A DNA stretch of 64,000 bases. Source: Diploptera punctata. Its lineage: Eukaryota > Arthropoda > Insecta > Blattodea > Blaberidae. The position numbers and the translations under genes are program-made. The stretch's first letter is position 1, and the number at the start of each line of letters is the position of its first letter. The stretch is from NCBI GenBank assembly GCA_030220185.1, contig JASPKZ010007286.1, positions 1,488,001 through 1,552,000 of the forward strand, read 5' to 3'. A model generated the notes under the pieces. That model saw only the letters and a list, made by a program, of their open reading frames with translations, was not told the origin of the DNA and made no database searches. This document shows positions 52,381 through 62,291 of this stretch, one piece after another.

Positions 52381-52510
52381 AAAAGATTCATATATAGAAC
52401 CTTATAAGTTAAGATTGCTACGTAGTATATTGCATGGTAAGACATACGACAGTCTTTTGTCTTGGTTCTACATACAAACAGTTGAATAATACATACTACA
52501 TGTGTTGCAA

Positions 52511-52907
52511 TATAATGGAAACGGACAGCTAATACAAATGAGGGAAATTTTGAGGAGGTGGCAGAATTCAAATATCTAGGAACAATAATCACAAATAGGA
52601 ATGAGATGCACAAAGAAATTAAACATAGGCTCAATTCTGGAAATGCGTGCTATTATGCATTACAGAGACTCTTGACGTCCCAACTCCTTAAAAAAAACGT
52701 TAAACTGAAAATATATAAAACTATTGTTCTACCAGTTATATTATATGGTAAGCGAAACATGGACTCTTACTTTAAGGGAGGAAAGGAGATTACGAGTATT
52801 TGAGAATAAAGTTTTTAGCAAATTTTTTGGACCGAAGAGAGATGAACAGGCATGTGAATGGAGAAGACTACATAAAAATGAACTACATGGTCTTTATAGG
52901 AAGCCAG

Positions 52908-52939
<32 letters not shown>

Positions 52940-53207
52940 GTTAAGTCTCGTAGACTGCGATTGGCAGGACTTGTGGCACGAATGGGGAATGAAAGAGGCG
53001 CATGGAAGCTTCTTGTAGGAAAACCAGAGGGAAAACGCCTAGTTGGTAAACCAATAATGAGGTGGGAGAATAACAAATAATAATTTGGGGAAGTAGATTA
53101 TACAGGGGATGATTGGAAAACATTAGCTCAGGATAGTGATGTATGGAGAGCTTATGTCCGTGCGGCCATGAACCTACGGGTTCGATAGTACTAGTGAGTT
53201 AGTTAGT
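52511..53207 (+). pseudogene. RTE-A copy 14 with (AAT)n expansion
   Basis: Runs from the NGNGQL region to AAMNLRVR with several frameshifts. At 52910-52938 the native gatataataag is expanded to a run of AAT/ATA units, which breaks the KPDIIRTVKS region. Confidence 0.88.
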
Positions 53208-53217
53208 TATATGTTAA

Positions 53218-53340
53218 TATTATAATGATATTGTGAAAAGAAAAATTAATGTCTGAACCAGGAATCGAACCGTGGACCTCTAGTTCTCCAGACTAGTGTG
53301 CAGCCTACTACACCATTCTAGACCTGTCACAAACATTAAC
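53218..53340 (-). repeat. tRNA-like repeat with partial direct copy at 53545
   Basis: The minus strand has a tRNA-like head and B-box (acggttcgattcctggttca) followed by attaatttttcttttcacaa. About 80 bp of it recur at 53545-53624 in the same orientation (gaatcgaactgtggacctct). The arms of the hairpin at 5801-5889 are a related sequence in foldback form. Confidence 0.65.
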
Positions 53341-54085
53341 AATTCTTTCCACATATACAAATCTATAATTCTCGTTTCGTCCGCTGTCAGGTAGGTGACA
53401 CCACCATCGCCAAATGCCGGCTTCGTTTAGAAGTATCTATATTTGAGAATTTTACACCACCACTTTTATAAGCAGTAAACGATGTTATTTAACATTTTCC
53501 AATACTGTTATTTTAACACAGTTCCAATAATGGATCATATTATAATATTATAATGATATTGTGAAAAGAAAAATTAATGTCTGAACCAGGAATCGAACTG
53601 TGGACCTCTAGTTCTCCAATATTATCTTATAGCATAACTGACCATGGCGCTCTGTCAGAAGAGTCGCAAAATAAAACAAAACATATTTTAATGTAGTAAA
53701 TCTTTTCTCCTCTCATGAGGTATACATTTTCAGTGTTTTACTTTTTGAGTAGAAATCTACAGTATAGGCATAATGCGATATATTCTATTAACATCGTAAT
53801 GAAAGAAAAAGTAAGATAATGCTAAAATAACATAATTATTTCTAAGTTACGCTTGATAGGTTACATATAATGAGTTATATTATCTTTATCATGACTTCTT
53901 TATCGAAACAAGTAATTGATGTCCTTCTTGGAAAAAGACAGACGAAACTCCATAATTACTGTATTAAGCTAATACATGGATCGTGATTTAACGTGAAATA
54001 AATTATTTGGCTATTTATTGCAACTTTCTAAAATCTCTCAAATGATACGTAATGATTCAGTAAGATTCTTTGATCACCGAGTTAA
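53341..54085. other. Mostly unique stretch
   Basis: Apart from the partial tRNA-like copy at 53545-53624, no gene or repeat was recognised. Confidence 0.4.
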
Positions 54086-54620
54086 CATGACAATATATTA
54101 TGGATGCAATATCTCATATGAAGAAGAAAAGGATGTAAATGCAAAAATATCTAAATTTTTAAGAATTTTAGGGTTAATAAATTCTATCTTCAAGCCACAT
54201 TTAGTCCAAAAGCATTCAAGACTGAAAGTGTATAAAACACTGGCTCTTCCAACTCTTTTGTATGGTAGCGAAGTATGGACGTTGAAACAGAAGGATATAC
54301 AGAGACTTAGATCTGCTGAAATGAGATATCTTCGGAGGACTGCAGGATACACACTACTAGATCACAAAAAAATGAAGACATCTTAGAAGAATTACACATG
54401 GAATCTTTAGAAAACAAAATTTCTGATTATAAGTCAAGATGGATACAACATGTTCATCGAATGGAAGATCACAGAATACCCAAACTAATGTTAAGATATC
54501 AACCTGCAGGAAGAAGAAGACCAGGACGTCCACTCAAAAGACTTTTGGATGGTGTTTCTCTTGAGGCCGAAACAGGTCAACAAATGGATTAAATTCGTTA
54601 ATGTACTATGATGATGATGA
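54086..54620 (+). pseudogene. RTE-B copy 2
   Basis: Encodes YGCNISYEEEKDVNAKISKF, LPTLLYGSEVWTLKQKDIQR and RSAEMRYLRRTAGYTLLDHK. After a frameshift it continues MESLENKISDYKSRWIQHVH then RMEDHRIPKLMLRYQPAGRR and RPGRPLKRLLDGV. Ends (GAT)n. Closely similar to 7640-8250 on the other strand. Confidence 0.9.
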
Positions 54621-54826
54621 TATATTATGTTCTTAAAATGCACAATACGTAATTTTGCAAATAAATTCCTAGAATAAAATTATAAACACAGTTATCATGT
54701 ATCAGATCGAAATAAAATACATTTCCCCCCACTTTAGGAATTCAAAAGTAATACAATTGTAAAAGGAATCCAAACTAGATCAAGTAATCAATTGATTTGG
54801 TGTTTACTTGATGAAAATCCATTATG

Positions 54827-55084
54827 GTAGTAAAAGATTCCGGGCTATGTGGCCGTGGTCTATAACTGGCGTTTCTTCCAGACGTTTCTCCCTCAACTGC
54901 GGAGGGCATCTTCAGTGGCGAGCGCTAGAAGCTGTTGTTTCCCTGTCGTAGACTCGCCACTGAAGATGCCCTCCGCAGTTGAGGGAGAAACGTCTGGAAG
55001 AAACGCCAGTTATAGACCACGGCCACATAGCCCGGAATCTTTTACTACCATGATTACCGGCCGTGAAAGCCTGCATTCCACTAT
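54827..55084 (+). mobile_element. Foldback element FB7 with paired hammerhead-like motifs, 13-bp TSD
   Basis: Arms 54827-54930 and 54950-55045 are inverted complements. Right arm: CTGAAGA (54960-54966), tg, helix II ccctc/gaggg (54969-54985), GAAA (54987-54990), palindromic ACGT and C (54994). CCA before and TGG after pair as helix I, a different sequence from the CTC/GAG of FB1. The right tail accggccgtgaaagcctgca is the FB1 cap motif. The TSD aaaatccattatg is at 54814-54826 and 55085-55097. Confidence 0.83.
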
Positions 55085-55111
55085 AAAATCCATTATGTTT
55101 AGTGATTAAAT

Positions 55112-55423
55112 GGGGCACGCCGTAGCGTAGTGGTTAAGGCGCTGCACTACAAGCCGAAAGGTCGAGGGTTCGAGTCCCGGTGGGGTCAGGATTTTTAAAC
55201 TGACCCAAACCTTCTGGCGGCACTATGGCCCTGGGGTCGACTCAGCCTCTAACTGAAATGAGTACCAGACGCTTGTTCTGGGGTAAAGGCGGCCGTCACG
55301 CAGGGCTGACAACCCGGCTGACATCAAGTGCCGACTGTCAAGAAAAAGTGGGAGCCTTAACCTCCTACTACCCCAAGGGCCTCCTGAGGCCTGTAGTGGG
55401 ATCACTTTACTTTTACTTTACTT
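55112..55423 (+). repeat. SINE-C copy, 14-bp TSD
   Basis: Full-length, head ggggcacgccgtagcgtagt (A-box tagcgtagtgg), B-box gggttcgagtcccgg, tail gggatcac then (TTTAC)n. The TSD tttagtgattaaat is at 55098-55111 and 55424-55437. Confidence 0.94.
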
Positions 55424-55533
55424 TTTAGTGATTAAATAAACCAAAATTGTTAAAGTTTTACACCATTTTCATATATATTTTAATACAAATTCGTTACAAC
55501 TGAAGAAGGTACAAAGTACTGAAACAGTCACAA

Positions 55534-55685
55534 TTAGTCACAAGATCGTGGATTGTCGATCTGGAAGGAGGATATTGTCCAGGGAATTTCCGAATAAATT
55601 CCTCGCGAACGCGACGAGCTGATTCGTATTTATAATAACATTTACACACATAAATGCGCTGCTCTAATGTCAGCTGACGTCTCAT
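55534..55685 (-). pseudogene. DUF4817-like helix-turn-helix start of a Tc1/mariner-type protein
   Basis: The minus frame reads MRRQLTLEQRIYVCKCYYKY then ESARRVREEFIRKFPGQYPP and SRSTIHDLV. This matches the pattern of the N-terminal DUF4817 domain common in insect transposase-related proteins (LT.EQR..VC..YY, V...F...FP, PPSR.TI..LV). Only the first domain is present. It lies between the arms of foldback W2, so it is probably a nested insertion or captured sequence. Confidence 0.6.
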
Positions 55686-55888
55686 CTTGTCGAACGATAG
55701 TAAACTGACTAGTTCAAGGACGAGCGGCTGGCAGAGTGATATGCGGACGAGGAGAGAGCGCTGCCTGACGGGTGAAACCCCGTGACGCCGGTCCGGTTTT
55801 ATATTGGAAGCCCTTTATTAAAATAAATATGAAAATCGTATAAAACTTTAACAGTTTTGTTTTATTTAATCACTAAACAAACTAGACT

Positions 55889-56727
55889 TCTTCTTCTTCT
55901 TTAGTAGGCGACTACAACCTCATTGAAGTTTTGGCCTTCTCAACAATTTTTCTCCACCTAGATCTATCCTGGATACAGACTGGCCAATTTCCAATTTTCA
56001 TTTCTAATATATCTATTATAACATCATCCTGCCATCTGTTATTTGGGCGTCCAGCTGTTCTGGTGCATATTGGTTTCCATTTGTATATTCTTCTTACAAG
56101 CTTGTCTTCCTACATTCTATTTATATGTCCAAACCAGCGCAATCTTTTAGCTTTAATGTGGTTTATTACATTTTTATTTCGTATTAGATTATTTAATTCA
56201 GAGTTCATTCGTATATGCCATCGCTTTCTCTAATTGGTCCAAAAATTCTCCGTAAGATCTTCCTTTCAAAGATGAATAGTTTTTGTTTATCAGACTCCTT
56301 CAGTACCCACAGCCATAAGTTACATCGGTCTTATTACTGTATTATGCAGTTTAACTTTAGTTAATCTGGAGACAAGTTTACTTTTGAATAGTATTCTATT
56401 TGCATAGTAAGCTTTATTGCCCAAAGAAATTCTTTCACTAATTTCTTCCTCTATATAGTTTTTTTTCATTTACAGTTTAACCAAGATATTTATACGATTT
56501 TACTTCTTCTATATTTGTATAATTGATGTTCAGATTACTTATTTTTTTTCATTTCTTGTTGTACATTTTAAGTATTTTGTTTTGGAATTATTTATTATTA
56601 ATCCATATTCAACTGGATTTTTCTTTCAGCAACTGGAAAGTTTCTATTAATGTTGGTATGTTCCTGGCTGTTATCAATATGTCATCTGCATATGCAATAC
56701 ATTGTTTAGATTTGGTACTTTATATAT
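55889..56727 (-). pseudogene. RTE-J: RTE-like LINE remnant, 13-bp TSD
   Basis: The minus strand carries, in broken frames, RVLKESDKQKLFIFERKILR then RIFGPIRE, RLRWFGHINRM, KWKPICTRTAGRPNNRWQDD and DRSRWRKIVEKAKT. The tail is (GAA)n at 55889-55903. The TSD aacaaactagact is at 55876-55888 and 56728-56740. RT catalytic motifs are not clearly preserved. Confidence 0.8.
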
Positions 56728-56847
56728 AACAAACTAGACTAGCTCATTAAGATATGTGCAGTCTAAAGGTATACTTATTTATAGATTTTTCTGTAATTAC
56801 ATTTACTCTTAATCTTTATGAATTTAGTGAAATTAGAGGTGAAATTC

Positions 56848-56979
56848 TCCACTGCTGTGGTCTAGTGTTAACGTCGTGCCTCAAATATAGCAGGCCAGAA
56901 TTCGATCCCCGATCGGGACAAAGTTTCCTGGGTGAATTTTTTCGGGGTTTCCTCCATCAGTAAGACAATGTCAAGACAT
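56848..56979 (+). repeat. SINE-A, diverged head fragment
   Basis: tccactgctgtggtctagtg, B-box-like aattcgatccccgatcggga and the body to agtaagacaatgtcaaga, with many substitutions. Probably an old copy or sister subfamily. Confidence 0.75.
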
Positions 56980-57164
56980 TTATTCGTATTCAAATGTTTC
57001 CAAAACTCCCCGGTCGACAAAAATAAGCTCATAAGTCTTGTTCTTCTCTTTATATTTAATGAAATTTGGCCTTTTGACCTGTTTTCACATCAAGTGGAAT
57101 TTAATTAATCTTCCCATCTAGTAAATGGGCGTCCAACACTTCTATGTCCTATTGGTTTCTACTT

Positions 57165-57312
57165 TAATAACAGCTGAGGGATTCTGTCTGTAGGCATTTT
57201 TTAACATGTTCAATCCAGTAATTTCTCATATTGTCAACTCTATTTGTTAAATTCAAAATATTTAAGTCTTTTCTAATATCTTCACTTCTTTTTCTGTCCA
57301 GAATTGATCTGC
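57165..57312 (-). pseudogene. RTE-G-like LINE fragment
   Basis: The minus strand encodes ILDRKRSEDIRKDLNILNLT then NRVDNMRNYWIEHVKK, similar in layout to LLDKKINEDIRKELNIFKLT of RTE-G. Its 3' end is broken. Confidence 0.6.
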
Positions 57313-57314
57313 AC

Positions 57315-57612
57315 GTCTTTATAGGAAACCAGATATAATAAGAACAGTTAAGTCTGTTAGACTGCGATGGGCAGACATGTGGCACGAATTGGGAATGAAA
57401 AACGTGCATGGAAGCTTCTTGTGGGAAAACCAGAGGGAAAACGCTCAGTAGGTAAACCAAGAATGAAGTGGGAGAATAACATTAACTACGATTTGAAGGA
57501 AGTAGATTATACAGGGAATGATTGGAAAACATTATCTCAAGGTAGGGATCTATGGAGAGCTTATGTCCGCGCGGCCATGAACCTAAGGGTTTGATAGCGC
57601 CAGTGAGTTAGT
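57315..57612 (+). pseudogene. RTE-A copy 15, 3' end
   Basis: [13 protein letters not shown] region, then a frame (57367-57594) with RKRAWKLLVGKPEGKRSVGK-like sequence and RPRMKWENNINYDLKEVDYT to AYVRAAMNLRV. It ends gcgccagtgagtta. It adjoins the RTE-G-like fragment. Confidence 0.88.
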
Positions 57613-57776
57613 CCAAAATTATCACACCTGCTACTAACCGTAAGAACAAGCTCATAAGTATTGACATGTAAGCGTTATAGGGTCCTCAAGAAATGTGTTT
57701 ATTACTCCAGGATTCATCCTGTTTTCAGCAGCTGCTTACAGTAAATACTCGTATCGGTACTGTCCACTTGTTCTAC
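57613..57776. other. Unique stretch
   Basis: Nothing recognised. Confidence 0.3.
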
Positions 57777-57932
57777 TACAGAGTGTCCCAAAAATTGATG
57801 TATACACTCTTTGAAACGTTATTTCTCAGCAACGAAATGAGACAGAAATATAATTTTTGTTGTGTTTGATCCACAAGACACTGGAAAAGAATGGCAACAC
57901 GTCGATCGATCTTGACGTCTTAATAAACAACA

Positions 57933-58100
57933 ATGGCGGCGAGATTATCATTCGATGAACGTAAGTGGATACTGAAGTGTTATTGGAAAGTGGAGAATGT
58001 TGTTGAAGTGCAACGACGTTGGATGGTTGAATTTGGGGCGCCACCACCAACAAGGGTAACAATAACAAGAATCCGAGACAAGTTTGAAGACAATGGAACG
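57933..58100 (+). pseudogene. DUF4817-like N-terminus of a Tc1/mariner-type transposase
   Basis: MAARLSFDERKWILKCYWKV then ENVVEVQRRWMVEFGAPPPT and RVTITRIRDKFEDNGTV. This is the helix-turn-helix start only; no DDE catalytic domain follows. An inverted partial copy at 58163-58308 reads the same domain on the minus strand (57980-58309 frame). Confidence 0.7.
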
Positions 58101-58310
58101 GTACTCTCGTTATCAGTGGAACGTCTCTTTCTTCCGCACCGACCTTTCAACATATCTTGCACCGTTCCATTGTCTTCAGACTTGTCTCGGATTCTTGTTA
58201 TTGTTACCCTTGTTGGTGGTGGTGTCCCAAATTCAACCATCCAACGTCGTTGCACTTCAACAACATTCTCCACTTTCCAATAACACTTCAGTATCCACTT
58301 ACGTTCCACT

Positions 58311-59156
58311 CAAACACTTCAACGTGTTCATAATTCTTGCGCACGTTTTATTTGTGGTATTCGCAAATTTGACCATGTTACACCGTTCCTGGAACAATTA
58401 TCGTGGCTTCGTCTGAGAGATCGTAGAACTGTCCATTCCCTATCCCTTCTCTATAAAATACTTCACACATCATCGCCTAATTATTTATCACGCTGCTTCA
58501 TCAGACTATCCGACACACATAATCTTGACACTCGATCCCATCAGCACATTGTCCTTTATATCCCGCCTCATCACACTGTATATTATTCATTATCTTTTAC
58601 GGTCTCACTTACCAAAACATGGAATTCCCTTCCGCCGTATGTCAGAGACTGTCAAACTATAACATCCTTCAAAAACAAACTAAAGAATTATTTAATAACA
58701 AACTAACTTATACACCTCACTGATAATATTCTTTTAGAAATATTAATATATTTAATTATTTATGAAAATAATATTAAGAATAACAAATATTTTTATTTGT
58801 TTTGTTTTAAATATTGTATAATCGTAAAATTAGTTTTCTATATATCATTATTATCCTTTGTTTTTTATATACATTAGACAGGGACAATTTAATATGGCCT
58901 TGCTTGTATACATTTTATTATTAGTTTTGGTCTTAATTTTAACTAATATTAACTGGTTGTAGCATAGATCGTAATATATTAGATATTATATTTTGATCAA
59001 ATTTTTACTTAGTGTTTAATATTAGAGATAATTAAGATTGTTATATTCTGTTGTAATATATGTTTGTCCTGGTGAGTGGAAGAGAAGGCCACACGGCCTT
59101 AACTCCACCAGGCTAAATAAATAAATCTAAATAAATCTAAATATAAATCTAAATCT
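58311..59156 (+). pseudogene. LINE-J2: jockey/CR1-type LINE 3' end
   Basis: Encodes in one frame LQRVHNSCARFICGIRKFDH, LSWLRLRDRRTVHSLSLLYK and TKTWNSLPPYVRDCQTITSF ahead of KNKLKNYLITN and a stop. Homologous in layout to the LINE-J C-terminus but diverged. The 3' UTR ends ggccttaactccaccaggct then (AAATCT)n-like repeats. Flanked by acgttc in the host TIR at both sides. Confidence 0.82.
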
Positions 59157-59354
59157 ACGTTCATCGAATGATAATATCGTCCCCATTGTTGTTTATAAAG
59201 ACGTGAAGATCGATGAACGTATTGCTATGCTTTTCCAGTGCCTTGTGGATCAAACACAACAAAAATTGTATTTCTGTCTCATTTCGTTGCTGAGAAATAA
59301 CGTTTCAAAGAGTGTATACATCAATTTGGGACACTCTGTATTTCTTCTCGAAGA

Positions 59355-59590
59355 CGTTAGTATCGTCTCCTTTCATGTGATAGACCTAGGGGTCTGTTAC
59401 AATCTCAATCCAACGTTTGAAGGGTCTGCCCAAAGATCTCTTGTCTGGTGGCTGGTAATTTAAGATTTGACGTGGCTTATTCTTCTTACGTGAGATTTTC
59501 AGTTGTTTCTATATTTTTGTACATATTCCATGATTGATTCCGTTTGTAATTTCATATCAGCAAATCTTATGAGATTGTTAGTTGTAAACC
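59355..59590 (-). pseudogene. RTE-H copy 2
   Basis: The minus strand matches 25075-25265: QILNYQPPDKRSLGRPFKRW-type sequence and the ESIMEYVQKYRNN region, extended by about 30 bp at its 5' side (LIRFADMKL). Broken by a small deletion. Confidence 0.78.
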
Positions 59591-59598
59591 CACGATAG

Positions 59599-59914
59599 GG
59601 GGCACGCCGTAGCGTAGTGGTTAAGGCACTGAGCTACAAGCCGGAGGGTCGAGGGTTCAAGTCCCGTTGGGGGTCAGGATTTTTAAACTGACCCAAACCC
59701 TCTGGCGGCACTATGGCCCTGGGGTCGATCAGCCTCTAACGTAAATGAGTACCAGACGCTTGTTCTGGGGGTAAAGGCGGCCGTCACGCAGGGCTGACAA
59801 CCCGGCTGACATCAAGTGCCGATTGTCTAGAAAAAGTGGGAGCCTTAACCTCCTACTACCCCAAGGGCCTCCCGAGGCCTGTAATGGGATCACTTTACTT
59901 TACTTTACTTTACT
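59599..59914 (+). repeat. SINE-C copy, 14-bp TSD
   Basis: Full-length. The TSD taaacccacgatag is at 59585-59598 and 59915-59928. (TTTAC)n tail at 59893-59914. It lies about 110 bp upstream of the ankyrin exon, in the presumed intron. Confidence 0.95.
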
Positions 59915-60039
59915 TAAACCCACGATAGAGCAATATGCTTTTCTGTAATACACGGGTCTATAGCATTGTATTAAAATGACAATGACAGGCTTTTGGACTA
60001 ACAAGAGAAATTTTAATGGTGAAAAATGTGTGTGTTTAG

Positions 60040-60195
60040 GTACGGAAGAGTACACGTATTACGCTGGCTGCTCTGGGAGGCTGAGATGCCGGCGCTGGAG
60101 CGCAGCAACAACGGCGCGCTCGCCCTTCATTATGCCGCTGCGCGAGGCTGCCTCGACTGCGTGAAGCTACTTGTGGAATCTTCTTCGGAACTCAG
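60040..60195 (+). CDS. Ankyrin-repeat exon of a host gene, possibly forked/espin-like
   Basis: The frame reads [20 protein letters not shown] then [20 protein letters not shown] and [31 protein letters not shown] is a canonical ankyrin repeat (G..ALHYAA..G...CVK.LV), preceded by the end of another repeat (VLRWLL). An acceptor tgtgtgtttag ends at 60039 and a donor CAG|GTATTG follows 60195. The exon is 156 bp (divisible by 3) and phase 2 at both ends. GC3 is high, unlike the flanks. Ankyrin repeats mediate protein binding. The residues resemble the N-terminal repeats of the actin-bundling forked/espin family, but one repeat cannot settle the gene. Flanking exons are not in the window, so introns must be large; SINE-C, a microsatellite and SINE-B sit close to the exon. 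Confidence 0.85.
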
Positions 60196-60223
60196 GTATT
60201 GTTATTATTATTAATTATTATTA

Positions 60224-60282
<59 letters not shown>
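60196..60282. repeat. (ATT)n microsatellite at the splice donor
   Basis: A trinucleotide tract begins about 8 bases after the donor GT and leads directly into SINE-B. It is therefore intronic. Confidence 0.9.
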
Positions 60283-60283
<1 letters not shown>

Positions 60284-60606
60284 CGGCCGCGGTGGACTAG
60301 TGGTTCAGCTGCTTGCCTCTAGTCCCGAGGGTCGCGGGTTCAAACCCGGCCGGGTCGATGGATTTTTTAGGATGGAAAAATCCAAGGAGCAAGTCCTAAG
60401 GGAGGGACTTTAAGCCATGGGTCCCGAATATGAAGATTTTCAGGCTCGTAAAAAATCCTTAAGTCTGAATGAAAAGGCATCTAAGCAAAATGTACCGAAT
60501 TTCCCGTCCTAGTACTACCTTGGTTTCCTGGATGTCAGTATGAGGCGGAACGCTGACCACGGACCACTCAAAATGGCATCTATACGAAAACAAGTGTAAC
60601 TAAATC
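60283..60606 (+). repeat. SINE-B copy 5
   Basis: Full head and body to aagtgtaactaaatcatc. The last ~70 bp found in copies 1-2 are absent and a short (ATC)n follows. Confidence 0.9.
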
Positions 60607-61004
60607 ATCACCATCATCATCGCTAACTATGCAGGTTACGGAACCTTTAGGTTCAATTTTCCATTCACTAAATCCCTTTCTTCGGTCCTATGCTCAGTTA
60701 ACTGAATCCAGTTCAGATCTACGATACCCGGCTTGTAAGATTCATCCGAATTTTTTCTACCACAAATGCCCAAGCCTTTCTAATTATCTTTTCCCTAAGA
60801 ATTTCCCAATATTTTTTTTTGAAAATATGTCTACTGTCACCAGTGGTGCTGGTGATATAATTTTATTGGTGTGCATCATAAGATCAACACTCATATTGAA
60901 ACAAAAATAAAAAAATTAAACAAATTCAAATAATAGAAATTTCACCACACCTTCTACATATTTTTATACATACAGTAGTTTAATTTTGTGGCTGAATAGA
61001 CAAA
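60607..61004. other. Unique stretch, presumed intron
   Basis: No gene or shared repeat recognised. Confidence 0.35.
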
Positions 61005-61009
61005 GAAAA

Positions 61010-61137
61010 TACAGTGCGATCAGTATGGCATTGGACAGCAGCCGCGGGGATTTCACTGGCACTACTGGCGCATTCGCGACGGGGAACGGATCAGCATAGG
61101 ATCACGATGTCCAATGCTATACTGATCGCACTGTATT
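61010..61137. repeat. Small hairpin element (MITE-like)
   Basis: Arms acagtgcgatcagtatggca (61011) and tgctatactgatcgcactgt (61115) are inverted complements of about 25 bp around a 75-bp GC-rich centre. No TSD was established. Confidence 0.6.
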
Positions 61138-61844
61138 ATTTTAACTTCAGATTTAGGATTATTATGGTATAAACACTAGACAGCTCACCGTGCGAGAAAT
61201 TCCGTCTGTTCCAGCGTGAAAGAGAAAGAGGAGCGAGAGAGGATCGAATAAAAAAGTTTCAACCAAGCATGCGCAGTGTACGGTACACGAGGTATTGGTT
61301 CCTACTATATAAACCCAGCTTATTTCTATACAGCTCACCTAACTAAATACTTACATTAGAATAAAATAAACAACTAAATTAAATCAAAATACCAACAAAA
61401 TAATAGCAACATGCACTATACAACACAGCAGAACATTGACCTGCTTCATTTATGGATTATTTGCGAACTAATGCCGTGTCATCCCGCGTTACACTCGCTT
61501 CACGCCAGTCTGTGGCGTCTAGGAGACTGCAGCTATTATCCTAAGTAAGCTGGTAAACCTTTCATTTGCTGTTTGTTCCTCACATGATTAGTATCTACAT
61601 CCGTGCGATACAGCAATAGTGCTGCTATAACTGGAGGTAAACAACCTGTGATGATACCGGTATAGACTCGACCACGCCAAAGCAACGGAAACGAATTATT
61701 ATTTAGTAACTGTAATTATTCTAAAATGTTCTATTTTAAAATTGGAGATATTAATGATAAAATAAACAAATTCAATCTTATGTGTGGCACTGTTAAAGAA
61801 TCCTTAAAAACACAAGAAAAGGAACAAAAAATACATTTTGTAAA
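61138..61844. other. Unique stretch
   Basis: About 700 bp without recognised gene or repeat. A TATATAA-like segment at 61307 could be promoter-like, but nothing downstream supports that. Confidence 0.35.
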
Positions 61845-62220
61845 GTAATGGCTGTTCCTGTATTGATGTATCGATCTGAACGTTAGACGATCACTAAAAG
61901 ACAAGATCAAAGATTGGAAGCAGTTGAGATGAGATTTTTAAGAAATATAGCAGGATATACTCTAGTGGTTAAGAAAAGAAATGAAGATATAAGAAGGGAA
62001 CTAAATATTTTCAAACTTACAGATCGAATAATTAAATATAGGAAAGCCTGGAAATAACATATTGATAGAATGCCAGAAGAAAGATTTCCAAAATTATTAA
62101 CCGCACGGAAGGAGAAATGTGGGACGCCCACACAGAAGATGGTCTGAACAACTTTAACAAATTCTAGCTTTCATGAAACCGGAACGAGCCAACATGTTTA
62201 ATCACTGGATGATGAAGAAG
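61845..62220 (+). pseudogene. RTE-G copy 3
   Basis: Matches the minus-strand copy at 47740 in inverse: QRLEAVEMRFLRNIAGYTLV then KKRNEDIRRELNIFKLTDRI, but with a stop at KAWK* and a deletion in the LLNYKPHGRRNVGRP region. Ends catcactggatgatgaag-like. Confidence 0.8.
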
Positions 62221-62291
62221 AGAGAAGAATTATTCTAAAAAAACACAATCTCATGGCACTAGATTTAAAGGTGATACAAAATGGATAATCT

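Larger units (their letters stand above)
54787..55870 (-). mobile_element. Foldback element W2, carrying FB7, SINE-C and a DUF4817-like segment
   Basis: The left tail tcaattgatttggtgtttac and arm tagtgattaaataaaccaaa match W1 at 22632; the inverse arm is at 55826-55870. It contains CTGAAGA (55500-55506), an extra A, helix II ggtac/gtact, GAAA (55521-55524) and acagtc, a decayed form of the W1 motif. The TSD caaactaga is at 54771-54779 and 55878-55886. Nested inside are FB7 (54827-55084), SINE-C (55112-55423) and a transposase-like segment (55534-55685). Confidence 0.68.
57779..59338 (+). mobile_element. Tc1/mariner-type palindromic element with DUF4817 start, split by a LINE
   Basis: Terminal inverted repeats of about 180 bp start CAGAGTGTCCC (57779 and, inverted, ending 59338) and are flanked by TA (57777-57778, 59339-59340), the mariner-type target duplication. 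Inside, 57957-58099 and 58163-58308 form a second inverted repeat, so a DUF4817-like N-terminus is present in both directions. A LINE fragment (58311-59156) interrupts the element near the inner edge of the right repeat. Without the LINE it would be about 0.7 kb, a defective foldback derivative. Confidence 0.85.
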
